From the NCBI GenBank assembly GCA_016719575.1, contig JADJYV010000013.1, forward strand, positions 558,001-622,000: a stretch of DNA of 64,000 nucleotides, read 5' to 3'. The stretch comes from Pseudobdellovibrionaceae bacterium (GTDB taxonomy: Bacteria; Bdellovibrionota; Bdellovibrionia; Bdellovibrionales; Bdellovibrionaceae). Each line of letters starts with the position of its first letter. Positions within the stretch are counted from its first letter, which is position 1. The notes under the pieces are model-generated. The model was not told the DNA's origin, made no database searches, and was given only the letters and a program-made list of their open reading frames with translations. Both the position numbers and the translations under genes were made by a program. This document shows positions 17,995-26,651 of this stretch, one piece after another.

Positions 17995-18558
17995 ATGAAC
18001 GCACTTAGCGAAAAAGTTGATTTATTTCTTGAAAAGGAATTCCCTGGAGCAACGAGCACTATTTACCGAGATCTTTCTTTAAATTTTAAGAAAGTTCTAG
18101 AGGACTCTCCCCTGGAGCCTCAAGAAAGATTTATGAACTTGCTATCCATAGCGGTCGCGCTTGAAAACAAAGAAATGGCCTCCCTTGCCAAATCTGTTCT
18201 TACGGATTTAGAAACGGCTCCCGAAGTCATTCAGGAAGCCAGCGAGGTTGCCGGAATCATGGGTATGAACAATGTCTATTATAAATTTCGTACCTTTCTT
18301 TCGCCCGAGCTCGTAGCTACTGACTATCAACGTGCTGGCCTTCGCATGAACTCGCTCGGAAAGCCCGTGAGTAGCAAAAAAGATTTCGAAATGATGGCCT
18401 TATCAGTCTCGATCATCAACGCCTGTCCTGCCTGTGTTGCTAGTCACGAAAGAGCGGTTCGCAGTCATGATGTATCAGCAGACAAAGTACACGATCTCGC
18501 AAGGCTGGCCGCGATTGCAAAGGGTTTGACGAGTTTAAAAAAGGCTTGGACTCTTTAG
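17995..18558 (+). CDS. ahpD: AhpD-like alkylhydroperoxidase (CMD family)
   Basis: The 187-residue all-helical protein carries the AhpD redox signature ACPACVASHE (CxxC with a His four residues on, about residues 143-150). AhpD proteins act as disulfide reductants for AhpC and have weak peroxidase activity themselves. The start at ATG 17995 has AAAGGAG six bases upstream; the TTG at 17989 overlaps that site and is rejected. The gene is the third of the perR-like/ahpC/ahpD module but sits behind an intrinsic terminator. An insertion sequence begins 26 nt after its stop. Confidence 0.9.
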   Translation: MNALSEKVDLFLEKEFPGATSTIYRDLSLNFKKVLEDSPLEPQERFMNLLSIAVALENKEMASLAKSVLTDLETAPEVIQEASEVAGIMGMNNVYYKFRTFLSPELVATDYQRAGLRMNSLGKPVSSKKDFEMMALSVSIINACPACVASHERAVRSHDVSADKVHDLARLAAIAKGLTSLKKAWTL

Positions 18559-18584
18559 ATAATTATTTTTTTGAATTTTATAAG

Positions 18585-18643
18585 AACTGCCCCAATATAT
18601 TGTGCCCAGAAGCCCCAGTAAGGGGCTTTTTTATTATCCAAAA
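18585..18643 (+). repeat. Left terminal inverted repeat of the IS, with inward terminator
   Basis: This repeat is identical over 59 bp to the complement of 19699-19757. Within it AGCCCC (18611-18616) pairs with GGGGCT (18622-18627), followed by six T, a plus-strand terminator that would also end ahpD transcripts. Confidence 0.92.
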
Positions 18644-18709
18644 CCCAAAAAGTTCCTCAAATGTTTTCTTATTTTCTTATCTGCCTAAAGTGCTGTGAAC
18701 ACTACACCA

Positions 18710-19602
18710 CTACGGAATCCTGTGCAACGCCGCCTTCTCTCCTAGATTGTTATAAAAACAATAGATCTCTAAATGCTTCTGCAAATTCTCCTTCAGCTTC
18801 GTCGTGCACCACGACCTCCGCGTTAGCCTTCGGATATTCGCACGCAGCTTTGCACACCGCTGATTAAGTACAAACATCGGATCATAGGTCTGCTTCTGAT
18901 ACTTTTCGTGAAGCCTGTCCCTGTGACGCTCCTTCTCTGAGCGATTAAAGACCTTGTGCTCAACCCCGGAAAAAATTCCTGAACGTACTTCCTATAACTA
19001 GGCTTCGCATCAGATCTGATCTCCTTCGGCCTTAAGCCCTTTAACTCTGTGAAACACTGCTTTAAAATATCTTCTCTCTCATCTTTTCTGGGACCGTACT
19101 TATCGTACGAGACTTTTGCGAGTCTCCCCTTTGGCGGCGCCACTGCGACTTGGCTCTTTAGGATCTTGTACCCCTCATCCACAAATAACAAAACACTCAG
19201 GGGCTTTAGCTTTGTGTGCTCGATCGTCTCAAGTTCATCAAAGTAGAGTTGCCCAAGCTCTACGGGGTTAGTGGCCTTAAGCGAAGAAATATACTGATGG
19301 ATCCAAAGGAACTTAGCTTCGACGGTGTTTTTAGAGATCCTGAGGGTTCTTGCGATTCCCCTCATGGGCATACCCTCGCAAAGGAGCTGAAAGATGACTC
19401 GGTTGAGTTGAGGCTTTTTCTGGTAATAGGTGGGGCTGAAGCTTCTAGAGGAGAGGGTTTTACCGCAGGCCTTGCACTGAAATCTTCGGACTTTTTGGTG
19501 GTTTCTGAGGATACGGAAGAAGCCTTTTTTTATGAAAACTCCTCCTGGAAGTGTGTGATGGAGGCATGAGGAGTTGCTGCAGAGTTTGGGTGAGTAGGAC
19601 AT
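18710..19602 (-). pseudogene. IS transposase, frame split (possible programmed -1 shift)
   Basis: The gene reads from ATG 19602 (MSYSPKLC) toward 18710 and would be about 297 residues. An N-terminal zinc ribbon (pairs near CSNSSCLHH and CKACG), an HTH segment (MRGIARTLRISKNTVEAKFL) and acidic catalytic segments (YFDELETIE, FVDEGYK, SDAKPSYR) fit a DDE transposase. Near 18970 the frame is lost in a TTTTTTCCGGGG stretch (minus strand). Reading one base back continues as EHKVFNRSEKERHRD... and LTRRSWCTTK to a stop at 18710, a typical transposase tail. Re-pairing on GGGG would allow a -1 shift; a 1-nt deletion is the alternative. The unshifted frame runs to 18823. Confidence 0.8.
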
Positions 19603-19698
19603 GATATGAGTTCGAAGCAAGGAGCGGTCCTCAGCGGCATCTGCTTACGATTGAGATGGACTACGGTGGGTTCGGGATATCGGATGATGAGGATTGGA

Positions 19699-19757
19699 TT
19701 TTGGATAATAAAAAAGCCCCTTACTGGGGCTTCTGGGCACAATATATTGGGGCAGTT
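19699..19757 (-). repeat. Right terminal inverted repeat of the IS, with inward terminator
   Basis: This is the exact inverted copy of 18585-18643. Its hairpin (19716-19731, with the A-run 19710-19715 read as U on the minus strand) would stop minus-strand transcription coming from the VOC gene into the transposase. Confidence 0.92.
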
Positions 19758-19823
19758 TAAATTTTATAAAGTGCGTTTTTCGCAACCAAGAAGCGCAATG
19801 CGCACTTTGATCTAAAGTGATCA

Positions 19824-20186
19824 CTAGCCCGGTGTGTTTATAAGCTCGACGGAATGACCATCCGGATCCTGCACGATGGCTTTTTTTCCATCAGGCATAT
19901 CCGTGGGGTCAAGAATGGTAATAACACCAGGAATTAGATTTAGTTTACTGACCTTTTCTTCCAATTGTGTCACTTTAAATCCCATTAAAACTTTGGGAGT
20001 TTTGCCAACCTCAGCAGAGGGGATTGACATCAAACTGAGCTCGAATCCTTCGATACAGCTGCGAAAAAGTTCACCGCCAACGCTGACTTTGACATGCGCA
20101 AAATGACATCCCAGGATTTCATAGAAACGAATCATATTTTCTAGATTCGGAGTATTAACAGTGATAGAAGTGAAGACAATTCCCAT
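19824..20186 (-). CDS. VOC-superfamily (glyoxalase/bleomycin-resistance fold) protein
   Basis: The 120-residue protein has the beta-alpha-beta-beta-beta repeat of the VOC fold: FTSITVNTPNLENMIRFYEILG at the start and AIVQDPDGHSVELINTPG at the end. The C-terminal DPDGHSVEL segment holds the usual Glu metal ligand. The N-terminal strand has no His at the usual ligand position (ITVN), so the metal site may be incomplete and the function cannot be assigned. It is divergent from pepN and lies next to the right end of the IS. Confidence 0.85.
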   Translation of the reverse strand: MGIVFTSITVNTPNLENMIRFYEILGCHFAHVKVSVGGELFRSCIEGFELSLMSIPSAEVGKTPKVLMGFKVTQLEEKVSKLNLIPGVITILDPTDMPDGKKAIVQDPDGHSVELINTPG

Positions 20187-20224
20187 CTCCCTATGGCATC
20201 TTTAATACAGAATTTAGTCAAGGG

Positions 20225-20240
20225 GCTCCCGATAGGGAGC
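20225..20240 (+). promoter_or_regulatory. Small palindrome in the VOC-pepN divergent gap
   Basis: GCTCCC-GATA-GGGAGC is a perfect 6-bp stem with a 4-nt loop, midway between the two divergent starts. A TAGACT hexamer at 20259-20264 lies 8 nt before the pepN ATG, too close for a normal leader and without a good -35. The palindrome could be an operator or a hairpin in the VOC leader. Confidence 0.35.
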
Positions 20241-20272
20241 GAATTCAACCGGCTAAACTAGACTGAGGTTTT

Positions 20273-22906
20273 ATGACAACAAAACAAAGTGAAAAAATTC
20301 TGCTAAAAGATTATCGCAAACCTGAGTTCACGGTTGAATCGCTCTCGCTGGAGTTTGATTTGCACGAAGACTTTTGTCGAGTCAGCGCTACCTCAAAGAT
20401 CCAATCACTCCACTTAGGAGCCCCTCTTTTCCTGGATGGCAATGATCTTGAGTTGATTTCGGCTATGGTGAATGGGCGTGTTCTTTCCCCCGAAGACTAT
20501 GAGGTGACACCAGCAGGTCTTAAAATTTTCGATGTCCTTGAAAAGTTTGAACTTCAGATCGAAACTAAAATTTATCCGCAAAAAAACACTTCGCTCGAGG
20601 GTCTCTATAAATCCAGTGCAATCTTCTGCACTCAGTGCGAAGCTCAAGGCTTTCGAAAAATTACCTATTTTTTGGACCGACCCGATGTAATGACCAAATA
20701 CAACGTCTCGATTGAAGCAGACAAAAAAAAGTATCCTGTTTTGCTTTCTAATGGGGATCGAATCCACATCGAAGACCTTGAAAATGGCCGTCATAAAGCA
20801 CTTTGGCGTGACCCACACAAAAAGCCTTGTTACTTGTTTGCCCTCGTTGCCGGCGACCTTGGTGTCATCAAAGATCAATTCACAACAAAATCAGGGCAAA
20901 AAGTAAATCTTGAAATCTATGCCACCCATGGCAAACAAGATCGCTGCTGGCATGCGATGGACTCTCTGAAAAAATCTATGAAGTGGGATGAGGACACCTT
21001 TGGCCTCGAATATGATCTAAATGATTACATGATTGTTGCAATTGATGATTTTAATGCTGGCGCCATGGAAAACAAGGGTCTCAATATTTTTAACTCAAGA
21101 CTGGTGCTCGCGGATTCTCAAACAGCAACTGATCCAGACTTTCAAGCAATTGAGTCCGTAGTTGCCCATGAATACTTTCATAATTGGACTGGCAACAGGG
21201 TGACGCTTTGCAATTGGTTTCAACTGAGTCTCAAAGAAGGCCTCACCGTGTTTCGCGATCAGGAATTCTCTGCCGATATGACATCGAGATCTGTTCAGAG
21301 AATTTCGGACGTCGACTCCCTCAGGGAGCGCCAATTCCCCGAAGATGGGGGCCCCAATTCTCACCCCGTTAGACCCGAGTCCTGTATGGCCGTAGATAAC
21401 TTTTTTACTCCCACAATTTATGAAAAAGGCGCTGAAGTCATTCGCATGATGCAAACCATCGTTGGACGCAAGGGTTTCAGAAAGGGAATGGACGAATATT
21501 TCAAACGCCATAATGGTCAGGCCGTGACAACAGATGATTTCGTGGCGGCTATTTTCGAACCCAATAATATTAACTTCTCTCAATTCAAGTTATGGTACTC
21601 ACAATCGGGAACACCACAAGTCATCGTTTCTGAAAAATACGATAGTCAGAGACAGGAATTCTACCTGACACTGGCTCAGTCCTGCGCCCCCACTGCGGGG
21701 CAACCAGAAAAATCCCCTTTTCATATTCCGCTGATGCTTGGACTCTTGAACTCTCAAGGACAAGAGCTGCCGATTCGATGCGACAAAGTGACCATCAACA
21801 GTGATGGTAAAAATTTATTAGAGTTCAAGAGCGAAGTTGAAACCTTTATTTTCAAAGATCTTACCGAAAGACCAACGCTTTCAATTTTGAGGGAATTCTC
21901 AGCCCCCATAAATTTAAAGTGGGATCAACGGATTGAAGATCTTTATTTTCTAATTACAAATGACTCGGATGAGTTCAATCGTCGAGAAGCCGCCCAAAAA
22001 ATAAGCCTGCGACTTTTTGCAACACTCATCAAAAACTATCAAAGTGAAAAAGACCTTCAGGTCGATAACGCCTACATTAAAAGTATCGGACAAATCTTAA
22101 ACGACGCAAAGATCGCTCCAGACTTTAAGGCACAAATGCTTCAATTGCCCACAGATATCTTGCTCGCACAAGAACAAGAAGTCCTCGATGCAAAGGCCTT
22201 CTATGAAGCCCGCAAAGCCATTCGTCGCGCGATTGCTGTAACATACAAACAGAATCTTTTGGACATCTACAATAAATACCATAACGTCGAGCCACTCAGT
22301 CGCGACGCAAAGGTTTTTGGGCATCGGGCCTTAAAGAATATGGCTCTCGGTCTGCTTCAAGAAACACTTGATCCCGCGATGACTGAAATTGCAATTCAAC
22401 AGTACCAGACGGCTAAGAATATGACGGACCAACTTGCTGCTTTAGAATTGCTTGCTGACAGTGAGCACCTCTATCGTGAAATTGCCTTAAGTGATTTTTA
22501 TCAGAAGTGGCATAAAGACTCCGTGGTCTTGAATAAGTGGTTCAGTACGCAGGCCTTGTCATCGCGTAAAGACACTTTTAAAATTGTGCAAAACTTGGTC
22601 AAGCATCCTAGCTTCAATATATCCAACCCGAACAACGTTTACTCTTTGATTCGTGGTTTTACTCAGAATTTCACCCGATTCCACTCATCCGACTACAATG
22701 CCTATGCGTTTTTGGCCGAAATGATTTTAAAGGTCGATGCTAAAAATCCCCAGGTGGCCGCACGACTTTGTGGTGCTTTTAATTTTGTTAAAAAGTTTCC
22801 GCCGATACTAAAGCAAATGGCACTTGCGGAAATAAAGGCAGTACTCACTCACGAGGACCTATCGAAAAACTCGAAGGAACTTTTGCAAAGCGCTCTTACG
22901 AATTAA
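20273..22906 (+). CDS. pepN: Aminopeptidase N (M1 alanyl aminopeptidase)
   Basis: The 877-residue M1 zinc aminopeptidase shows the exopeptidase motif GAMENKG (about residues 263-269) and the zinc motif HEYFHNWTGNRVT (about 299-311), with the distal Glu ligand in LKEGLTVFRDQEF. The HEYFHNWTGNR form and the length identify the bacterial PepN type rather than the leukotriene hydrolase type. The cytoplasmic enzyme removes N-terminal residues from peptides; in a predator it would process peptides from digested prey protein. The stop overlaps the convergent folE stop region by 11 bp. Confidence 0.96.
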   Translation: MTTKQSEKILLKDYRKPEFTVESLSLEFDLHEDFCRVSATSKIQSLHLGAPLFLDGNDLELISAMVNGRVLSPEDYEVTPAGLKIFDVLEKFELQIETKIYPQKNTSLEGLYKSSAIFCTQCEAQGFRKITYFLDRPDVMTKYNVSIEADKKKYPVLLSNGDRIHIEDLENGRHKALWRDPHKKPCYLFALVAGDLGVIKDQFTTKSGQKVNLEIYATHGKQDRCWHAMDSLKKSMKWDEDTFGLEYDLNDYMIVAIDDFNAGAMENKGLNIFNSRLVLADSQTATDPDFQAIESVVAHEYFHNWTGNRVTLCNWFQLSLKEGLTVFRDQEFSADMTSRSVQRISDVDSLRERQFPEDGGPNSHPVRPESCMAVDNFFTPTIYEKGAEVIRMMQTIVGRKGFRKGMDEYFKRHNGQAVTTDDFVAAIFEPNNINFSQFKLWYSQSGTPQVIVSEKYDSQRQEFYLTLAQSCAPTAGQPEKSPFHIPLMLGLLNSQGQELPIRCDKVTINSDGKNLLEFKSEVETFIFKDLTERPTLSILREFSAPINLKWDQRIEDLYFLITNDSDEFNRREAAQKISLRLFATLIKNYQSEKDLQVDNAYIKSIGQILNDAKIAPDFKAQMLQLPTDILLAQEQEVLDAKAFYEARKAIRRAIAVTYKQNLLDIYNKYHNVEPLSRDAKVFGHRALKNMALGLLQETLDPAMTEIAIQQYQTAKNMTDQLAALELLADSEHLYREIALSDFYQKWHKDSVVLNKWFSTQALSSRKDTFKIVQNLVKHPSFNISNPNNVYSLIRGFTQNFTRFHSSDYNAYAFLAEMILKVDAKNPQVAARLCGAFNFVKKFPPILKQMALAEIKAVLTHEDLSKNSKELLQSALTN

Positions 22907-23576
22907 TGCGTTTGCACTGACGTAAGAACTCTTCTCGTGTCTGGACCTTGGTGCGAAAATGACCTCGAACTTCTGTGGTCGCCGTAGAACTTGCAGTGTC
23001 TTCAATCCCACGTGCAATCACGCAGTAATGTTTGGCATCGATATAAACGGCGACATGCTCTGTCCCTAAAACATATTGAAGACAGTCGGCGATTTGTTTG
23101 GTAAGGCGCTCTTGCACCTGCGGACGACGACTAAAAAACTGAACAATGCGGTTGATTTTTGAAAGGCCAATAACTTTTTTATTGGGGATGTAGGCCACGG
23201 TGGCAAGGCCATCAATCGTCAAAAAATGGTGCTCACAAACCGACAAGCTAGATATGCCTGAAACACAAATCATTTGATCGTATTGCATTTTATTGTCAAT
23301 AACTGTCATCTTCGGAAAGTTAGCGGGGTTAAGACCGCTGAATATTTCATTCACGTACATTTTGGCGACACGCTTGGGGGTATCCCGCAAGCTGTCATCC
23401 TTTATATCCATGCCTAAAATCTCCATGATTTCAGAAAATTTTTCGGCAATTTTTTGGACTTTTTGATCGCAACTCAGCTCATTTTTTACCATAGGAGTTG
23501 GCAAGACGTTCGCAAGGATGCTTTTAGTAGTTTGTGGCTTTGCATTTGTTTTTTTCACGCTATGGTCTTTACTCAA
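22896..23576 (-). CDS. folE: GTP cyclohydrolase I
   Basis: This 226-residue enzyme makes 7,8-dihydroneopterin triphosphate from GTP in the first step of folate synthesis. The zinc and catalytic motifs are present: SVCEHHFLTIDG (Cys and His ligands) and HYCVIARGI with the second Cys ligand. About 40 N-terminal residues are extra and poorly conserved. The start is uncertain: TTG at 23574-23576 is the longest option, GTG six codons later and ATG at codon 29 (MVKNELSCDQ) are alternatives, and none has a good ribosome site. The 3' end overlaps pepN tail to tail. Confidence 0.94.
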   Translation of the reverse strand: MSKDHSVKKTNAKPQTTKSILANVLPTPMVKNELSCDQKVQKIAEKFSEIMEILGMDIKDDSLRDTPKRVAKMYVNEIFSGLNPANFPKMTVIDNKMQYDQMICVSGISSLSVCEHHFLTIDGLATVAYIPNKKVIGLSKINRIVQFFSRRPQVQERLTKQIADCLQYVLGTEHVAVYIDAKHYCVIARGIEDTASSTATTEVRGHFRTKVQTREEFLRQCKRINS

Positions 23577-23610
23577 AATTAAAGCTTTTGTCTTTATTTT
23601 TTAATGGTTT

Positions 23611-23641
23611 AAAAGCCCCCATCCAAGGTAGGGGTTTTTTT
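23611..23641 (+). terminator. Hairpin with T-run between folE and the YceI gene
   Basis: AAAAGCCCC pairs with GGGGTTTTTT across a 10-nt loop (one G-T pair). It reads best as a plus-strand terminator; on the minus strand it ends in only four T and would sit in the folE leader. It may insulate the YceI promoter from upstream readthrough. Confidence 0.45.
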
Positions 23642-23746
23642 ACAGGGTTTAGGGGCGTTTCAAAGCAAGACTTAGACCACGGAGAGCTTCACTCCTCCCC
23701 CTTTTCAGCGCTAGAATAGACCATACTATTAAGGAGAAGAACCACC

Positions 23747-24241
23747 ATGAGATGTCCCGCCTCTTTATTGCTGATCGCATCCCTCTTTACCGCTAATCTC
23801 GCCCTTGCAGCCTCAGCTTCGGTTGATATCAATTTAACTCCAGCTGGGTCCTTTAAGGGCAAAACTGCTGATGTTAAAGGCTTTGCCACTTTGAAAGGCG
23901 ACGAAGTCAGTGCACAAAATATCGTGGTTAACCTACAAAGTCTAAAAACTGGAATAGAATTGCGAGACAAACACACTCTTAAACATCTCGATGTAGCCAA
24001 GTTTCCACAAGCTGTCTTGCTTATGGGTAAGGGCAAGGGCGGTAAAGGCGTCGGAAAAATTCGCATTCGCGGAATTGAAAAGCCGATTGAGGGGACCTAC
24101 AAAATTAATGGCAACGAACTCAATGCTGAATTCAAATTAAGCCTCAAAGATTTTAATATCACTGGAATAAAATATATGGGCGTTGGGGTCGAAGACCAAG
24201 TCTCACTACAAGTGGCAGTCCCTGTTAAAAAAGGACCCTGA
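23747..24241 (+). CDS. YceI-family periplasmic protein
   Basis: The 164-residue protein has a signal peptide ending ANLALAA and a YceI-type lipocalin-like barrel: GSFKGKTADVKGFATLKG, then the DKHTLKHLDVAKFPQAV motif and the C-terminal strands FNITGIKYMGVGVEDQVSL. YceI proteins bind long isoprenoid chains and in some organisms are associated with electron transport. The start has AAGGAGA upstream. It precedes a c-type cytochrome lipoprotein gene by 2 nt, so the two are one operon, which supports a redox-related carrier role here. Confidence 0.9.
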   Translation: MRCPASLLLIASLFTANLALAASASVDINLTPAGSFKGKTADVKGFATLKGDEVSAQNIVVNLQSLKTGIELRDKHTLKHLDVAKFPQAVLLMGKGKGGKGVGKIRIRGIEKPIEGTYKINGNELNAEFKLSLKDFNITGIKYMGVGVEDQVSLQVAVPVKKGP

Positions 24242-24243
24242 TC

Positions 24244-24633
24244 ATGAATAAACTTATCACAGCAGTCACTCTTATGCTCCTTTTTTTAGGCCCCATTGGC
24301 TGTGGCAAAGTTTATAATTCGTCAACTTATGATGCCTCTACTTATGGCTCAGCCGATGGCTCCGCCCAATTTCTTGCCGCAAAAACTATCATCAAAAATA
24401 GTTGTGCGAACTGCCATACTCGCCCTTCGCACGAAGCTTGGTCTGGTATGAGCGAAAAGGATTTTATTAGCAAAGGCTTGGTCGCAGCTGGAAATCTAGC
24501 CGGCTCATCGCTGTACACAAAAATACAAGGGAATCGGACCAGCACACCTGGAAATATGCCGGATGGGGGTAGCTTACTCACAGGTTCTGAACTCGACACC
24601 CTTGAAAGTTGGATTTTAAATATCACGCCTTAA
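24244..24633 (+). CDS. Small c-type cytochrome lipoprotein
   Basis: The 129-residue protein has a lipobox (LGPIGC, Cys at about residue 20) and one haem c site, CANCH (about residues 54-58). A distal Met in TPGNMPDGG is a candidate sixth ligand. The remaining helices (SELDTLESWILN) fit a class I mono-haem domain. It would sit as a membrane-anchored periplasmic electron carrier. It lies 2 nt after the YceI gene and converges on the barrel gene, sharing a 4-nt overlap of stop regions with it (24630-24633). Confidence 0.88.
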   Translation: MNKLITAVTLMLLFLGPIGCGKVYNSSTYDASTYGSADGSAQFLAAKTIIKNSCANCHTRPSHEAWSGMSEKDFISKGLVAAGNLAGSSLYTKIQGNRTSTPGNMPDGGSLLTGSELDTLESWILNITP

Positions 24634-25283
24634 AGTCGATAGCCGAGGCCAAGTCGCCAAAAGGTGGACTCGTCTTTATATAACATACCGAAGCTTTGAA
24701 TCAGTTCAAGTTTTGCATTAAAGCGAACTCGCAAATCGATAAAGCCCCCAGCAACGAGCTCTGCCCCAGATAAAATCTTGCGCCCGCCTGTGGTGTCTGG
24801 CCACTTTGCTGTTTTATAAATTGTGACCATATCAAAACCCAAATCTGTTTGTGGATTCCATCGATAAAAAAGTCTTGGAACCAAGCGGGCAGTGGTCCAC
24901 GGAACTCGGGCCTCAAAGTATTGAAGCACTCCAGACTTATCGCCCCCAACTGCCGTTCCCATGGCAACACCGGCGCCAATTCCCCAACCCCATTTCGGTT
25001 GATAAAAATTTTGTTCATAGTTCAGACCAAACCCATAATACTCTGCCTTCGAGTCCTGATCTACTCCCGTCGCTGTATTTGTCACCGTTAGCTTTTCAAA
25101 CCACGAATTGTACTCAACAGTGATCAACCCCCTGGCAATCCCCTGGTCCACCAAGTAACCTTTGTCGCGCGCGACGAGCGCAGCAGACGGCGGAGATTGC
25201 TGCTGTAGCCTCTGCCTTTGTGGCTCCGCCAAAGCCACCCTGTTCATCGTCAATAAAATTAAAATTAAAAAAAACTTTCTCAC
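24630..25283 (-). CDS. Predicted outer-membrane beta-barrel protein
   Basis: This is a 217-residue protein with a signal peptide (ending VALAEP), a Gln-rich linker and alternating amphipathic strands rich in Tyr, Trp and Gly, such as AEYYGFGLNYEQNFYQPKWGWGIGAG and a terminal LGLGYRL. No family name can be given; the pattern fits an 8-10-strand barrel. The start is GTG 25283 with AGGAGC upstream. It follows the haem-barrel gene by 9 nt, so the two are one operon. Confidence 0.75.
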   Translation of the reverse strand: MRKFFLILILLTMNRVALAEPQRQRLQQQSPPSAALVARDKGYLVDQGIARGLITVEYNSWFEKLTVTNTATGVDQDSKAEYYGFGLNYEQNFYQPKWGWGIGAGVAMGTAVGGDKSGVLQYFEARVPWTTARLVPRLFYRWNPQTDLGFDMVTIYKTAKWPDTTGGRKILSGAELVAGGFIDLRVRFNAKLELIQSFGMLYKDESTFWRLGLGYRL

Positions 25284-25292
25284 GAGAAGCTC

Positions 25293-26477
25293 CTACAAAG
25301 AAAGATGCATTTGGGCTTGTAACATCCACTGATCTTTTGAGACCGACGTGTCCTGAATTGTTCGTCCATTAACAAAAGTCGTTCTTAACTCCATTCGAGG
25401 CATCGGAAACATCAAAAAACCAAATGTCCACCTTGTTTGATCGGGACTCGCCGCCGTCAAAGTGGCGTTGTAGTACTCCATTTGTGAAATCACATTGTAC
25501 CCGCGACTGATTAAATACACCCCTTGCATCATTAAATATCCGCCCATTTTAGTGTTCGGGTTTGCCTTCGGATTATCTTTAACAAAACCAATCTCCGTAA
25601 GAAGGCTATTGCCCTTGAGCAAACCCAATTTTGAATGCAGCTCGAATCGAGTTTTCTCTACGTAATCATTTTTGGCTTGCATAACACTAGTTCCTAATCG
25701 ACTTTTTTCTGAAGTATCATACTCGAACATTGTTGAAAGTCCCTGAAGTCGAAGATCTTTTGCTTCTTGAACTAAGTTTCCTAAGAAATAGCCTCCGGTG
25801 AGTTCCCATTTTTCTCCATAATATTGAGCAATCACCCCATCCGATTGATCACTTTGGCCAACCCCTGTAATGGCTCGACTATAGGCCGTATGGTCAGGAA
25901 TTCGGATCCCATAAACTTTATCCATCAGTCCCATGTACACTTGCAGCTTTCTCGTCGCCTGCCAACGGAAGTAACGTTCTCGCATAATCAGGTTCTTGTC
26001 TTCTGCCTCTTTGTTATTCTGGTTTGCAGCTGGAGTCGGTTGATAACCAACAGAGCCAACAAACAACCACTTGGCCTCCTGATCGAACTGCAAAGCCAAA
26101 TTGAAATCTGCCTGCATTGTGACGTATTTTTTTACGGCGGCTTGACTCCCAGGATTGTTGATAAAGTAAAGGCCTCGGTACTTAAATCCTGGACGAATCC
26201 ACCATGGAAGCTCAGTAGAACCAAAAAAGCCAGACTTAGCGGCGATATCTTCTTCTGAAGTTTTGTTGCTGAAAACAGACCGAGAAGCAATCTCAGTTGA
26301 AAACAGAGCCCGGCCGTAATCGTTCAACGGACCATTCCCTTGGCTATTATAGTGGCAGGTGATACAGCTCGAGTATCCATAAGAAATAAACTCAGGGTAG
26401 GCTGATCCAACCTGCGGGATTAACACGAGCGCCGCAATCGCTCCCAATAAACTTTGCACTTGATGTCGAAAATTCAC
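25293..26477 (-). CDS. Outer-membrane barrel with N-terminal CxxCH haem site
   Basis: The 394-residue protein (GTG 26477 behind AAGAGGGG, giving the signal peptide MNFRHQVQSLLGAIAALVLI...GSA) begins with a short haem module, SSCITCHYNSQGNGPLNDYG. It continues as a transmembrane beta-barrel of alternating aromatic strands to the C-terminal QMHLSL. The longer TTG start at 26537 would bury the signal peptide. A single covalent haem fused to a barrel suggests electron transfer at or through the outer membrane, or a haem-anchored porin. Next to it are a second barrel, a cytochrome lipoprotein and a YceI protein. I do not recognise a named family. Confidence 0.72.
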   Translation of the reverse strand: MNFRHQVQSLLGAIAALVLIPQVGSAYPEFISYGYSSCITCHYNSQGNGPLNDYGRALFSTEIASRSVFSNKTSEEDIAAKSGFFGSTELPWWIRPGFKYRGLYFINNPGSQAAVKKYVTMQADFNLALQFDQEAKWLFVGSVGYQPTPAANQNNKEAEDKNLIMRERYFRWQATRKLQVYMGLMDKVYGIRIPDHTAYSRAITGVGQSDQSDGVIAQYYGEKWELTGGYFLGNLVQEAKDLRLQGLSTMFEYDTSEKSRLGTSVMQAKNDYVEKTRFELHSKLGLLKGNSLLTEIGFVKDNPKANPNTKMGGYLMMQGVYLISRGYNVISQMEYYNATLTAASPDQTRWTFGFLMFPMPRMELRTTFVNGRTIQDTSVSKDQWMLQAQMHLSL

Positions 26478-26651
26478 GCGTTGTCCCCTCTTATTCCCGA
26501 TCAGTTTAGTTTTGTTTTCTAGGGGTGTGCAATCCAAAAATAGTCACCTTGCCTAGAACTTACACATCTCCCCCACTCTGCAGCATAAATTATGGGTTTT
26601 AACGGCGGAATCAGAGTTGCACATGCTGTTGGGACCGAAGGAGAGCAAAAC

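Larger units (their letters stand above)
18584..19759 (-). mobile_element. Insertion sequence, about 1.18 kb, with 59-bp perfect terminal inverted repeats
   Basis: The ends are 59-bp perfect inverted repeats beginning AACTGCCCCAATATATTG (18585-18643 and complement of 19699-19757). They are flanked by a 10-bp direct repeat, AATTTTATAA, at 18574-18583 and 19760-19769, which is the likely target duplication. Inside is one minus-strand transposase gene, split by a frameshift. Each inverted repeat carries a terminator hairpin that stops transcription entering the element. It lies between ahpD and a VOC gene and disrupts neither. Family assignment is uncertain; the Zn-finger plus DDE layout recalls the IS1/IS1595 groups. 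Confidence 0.9.
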
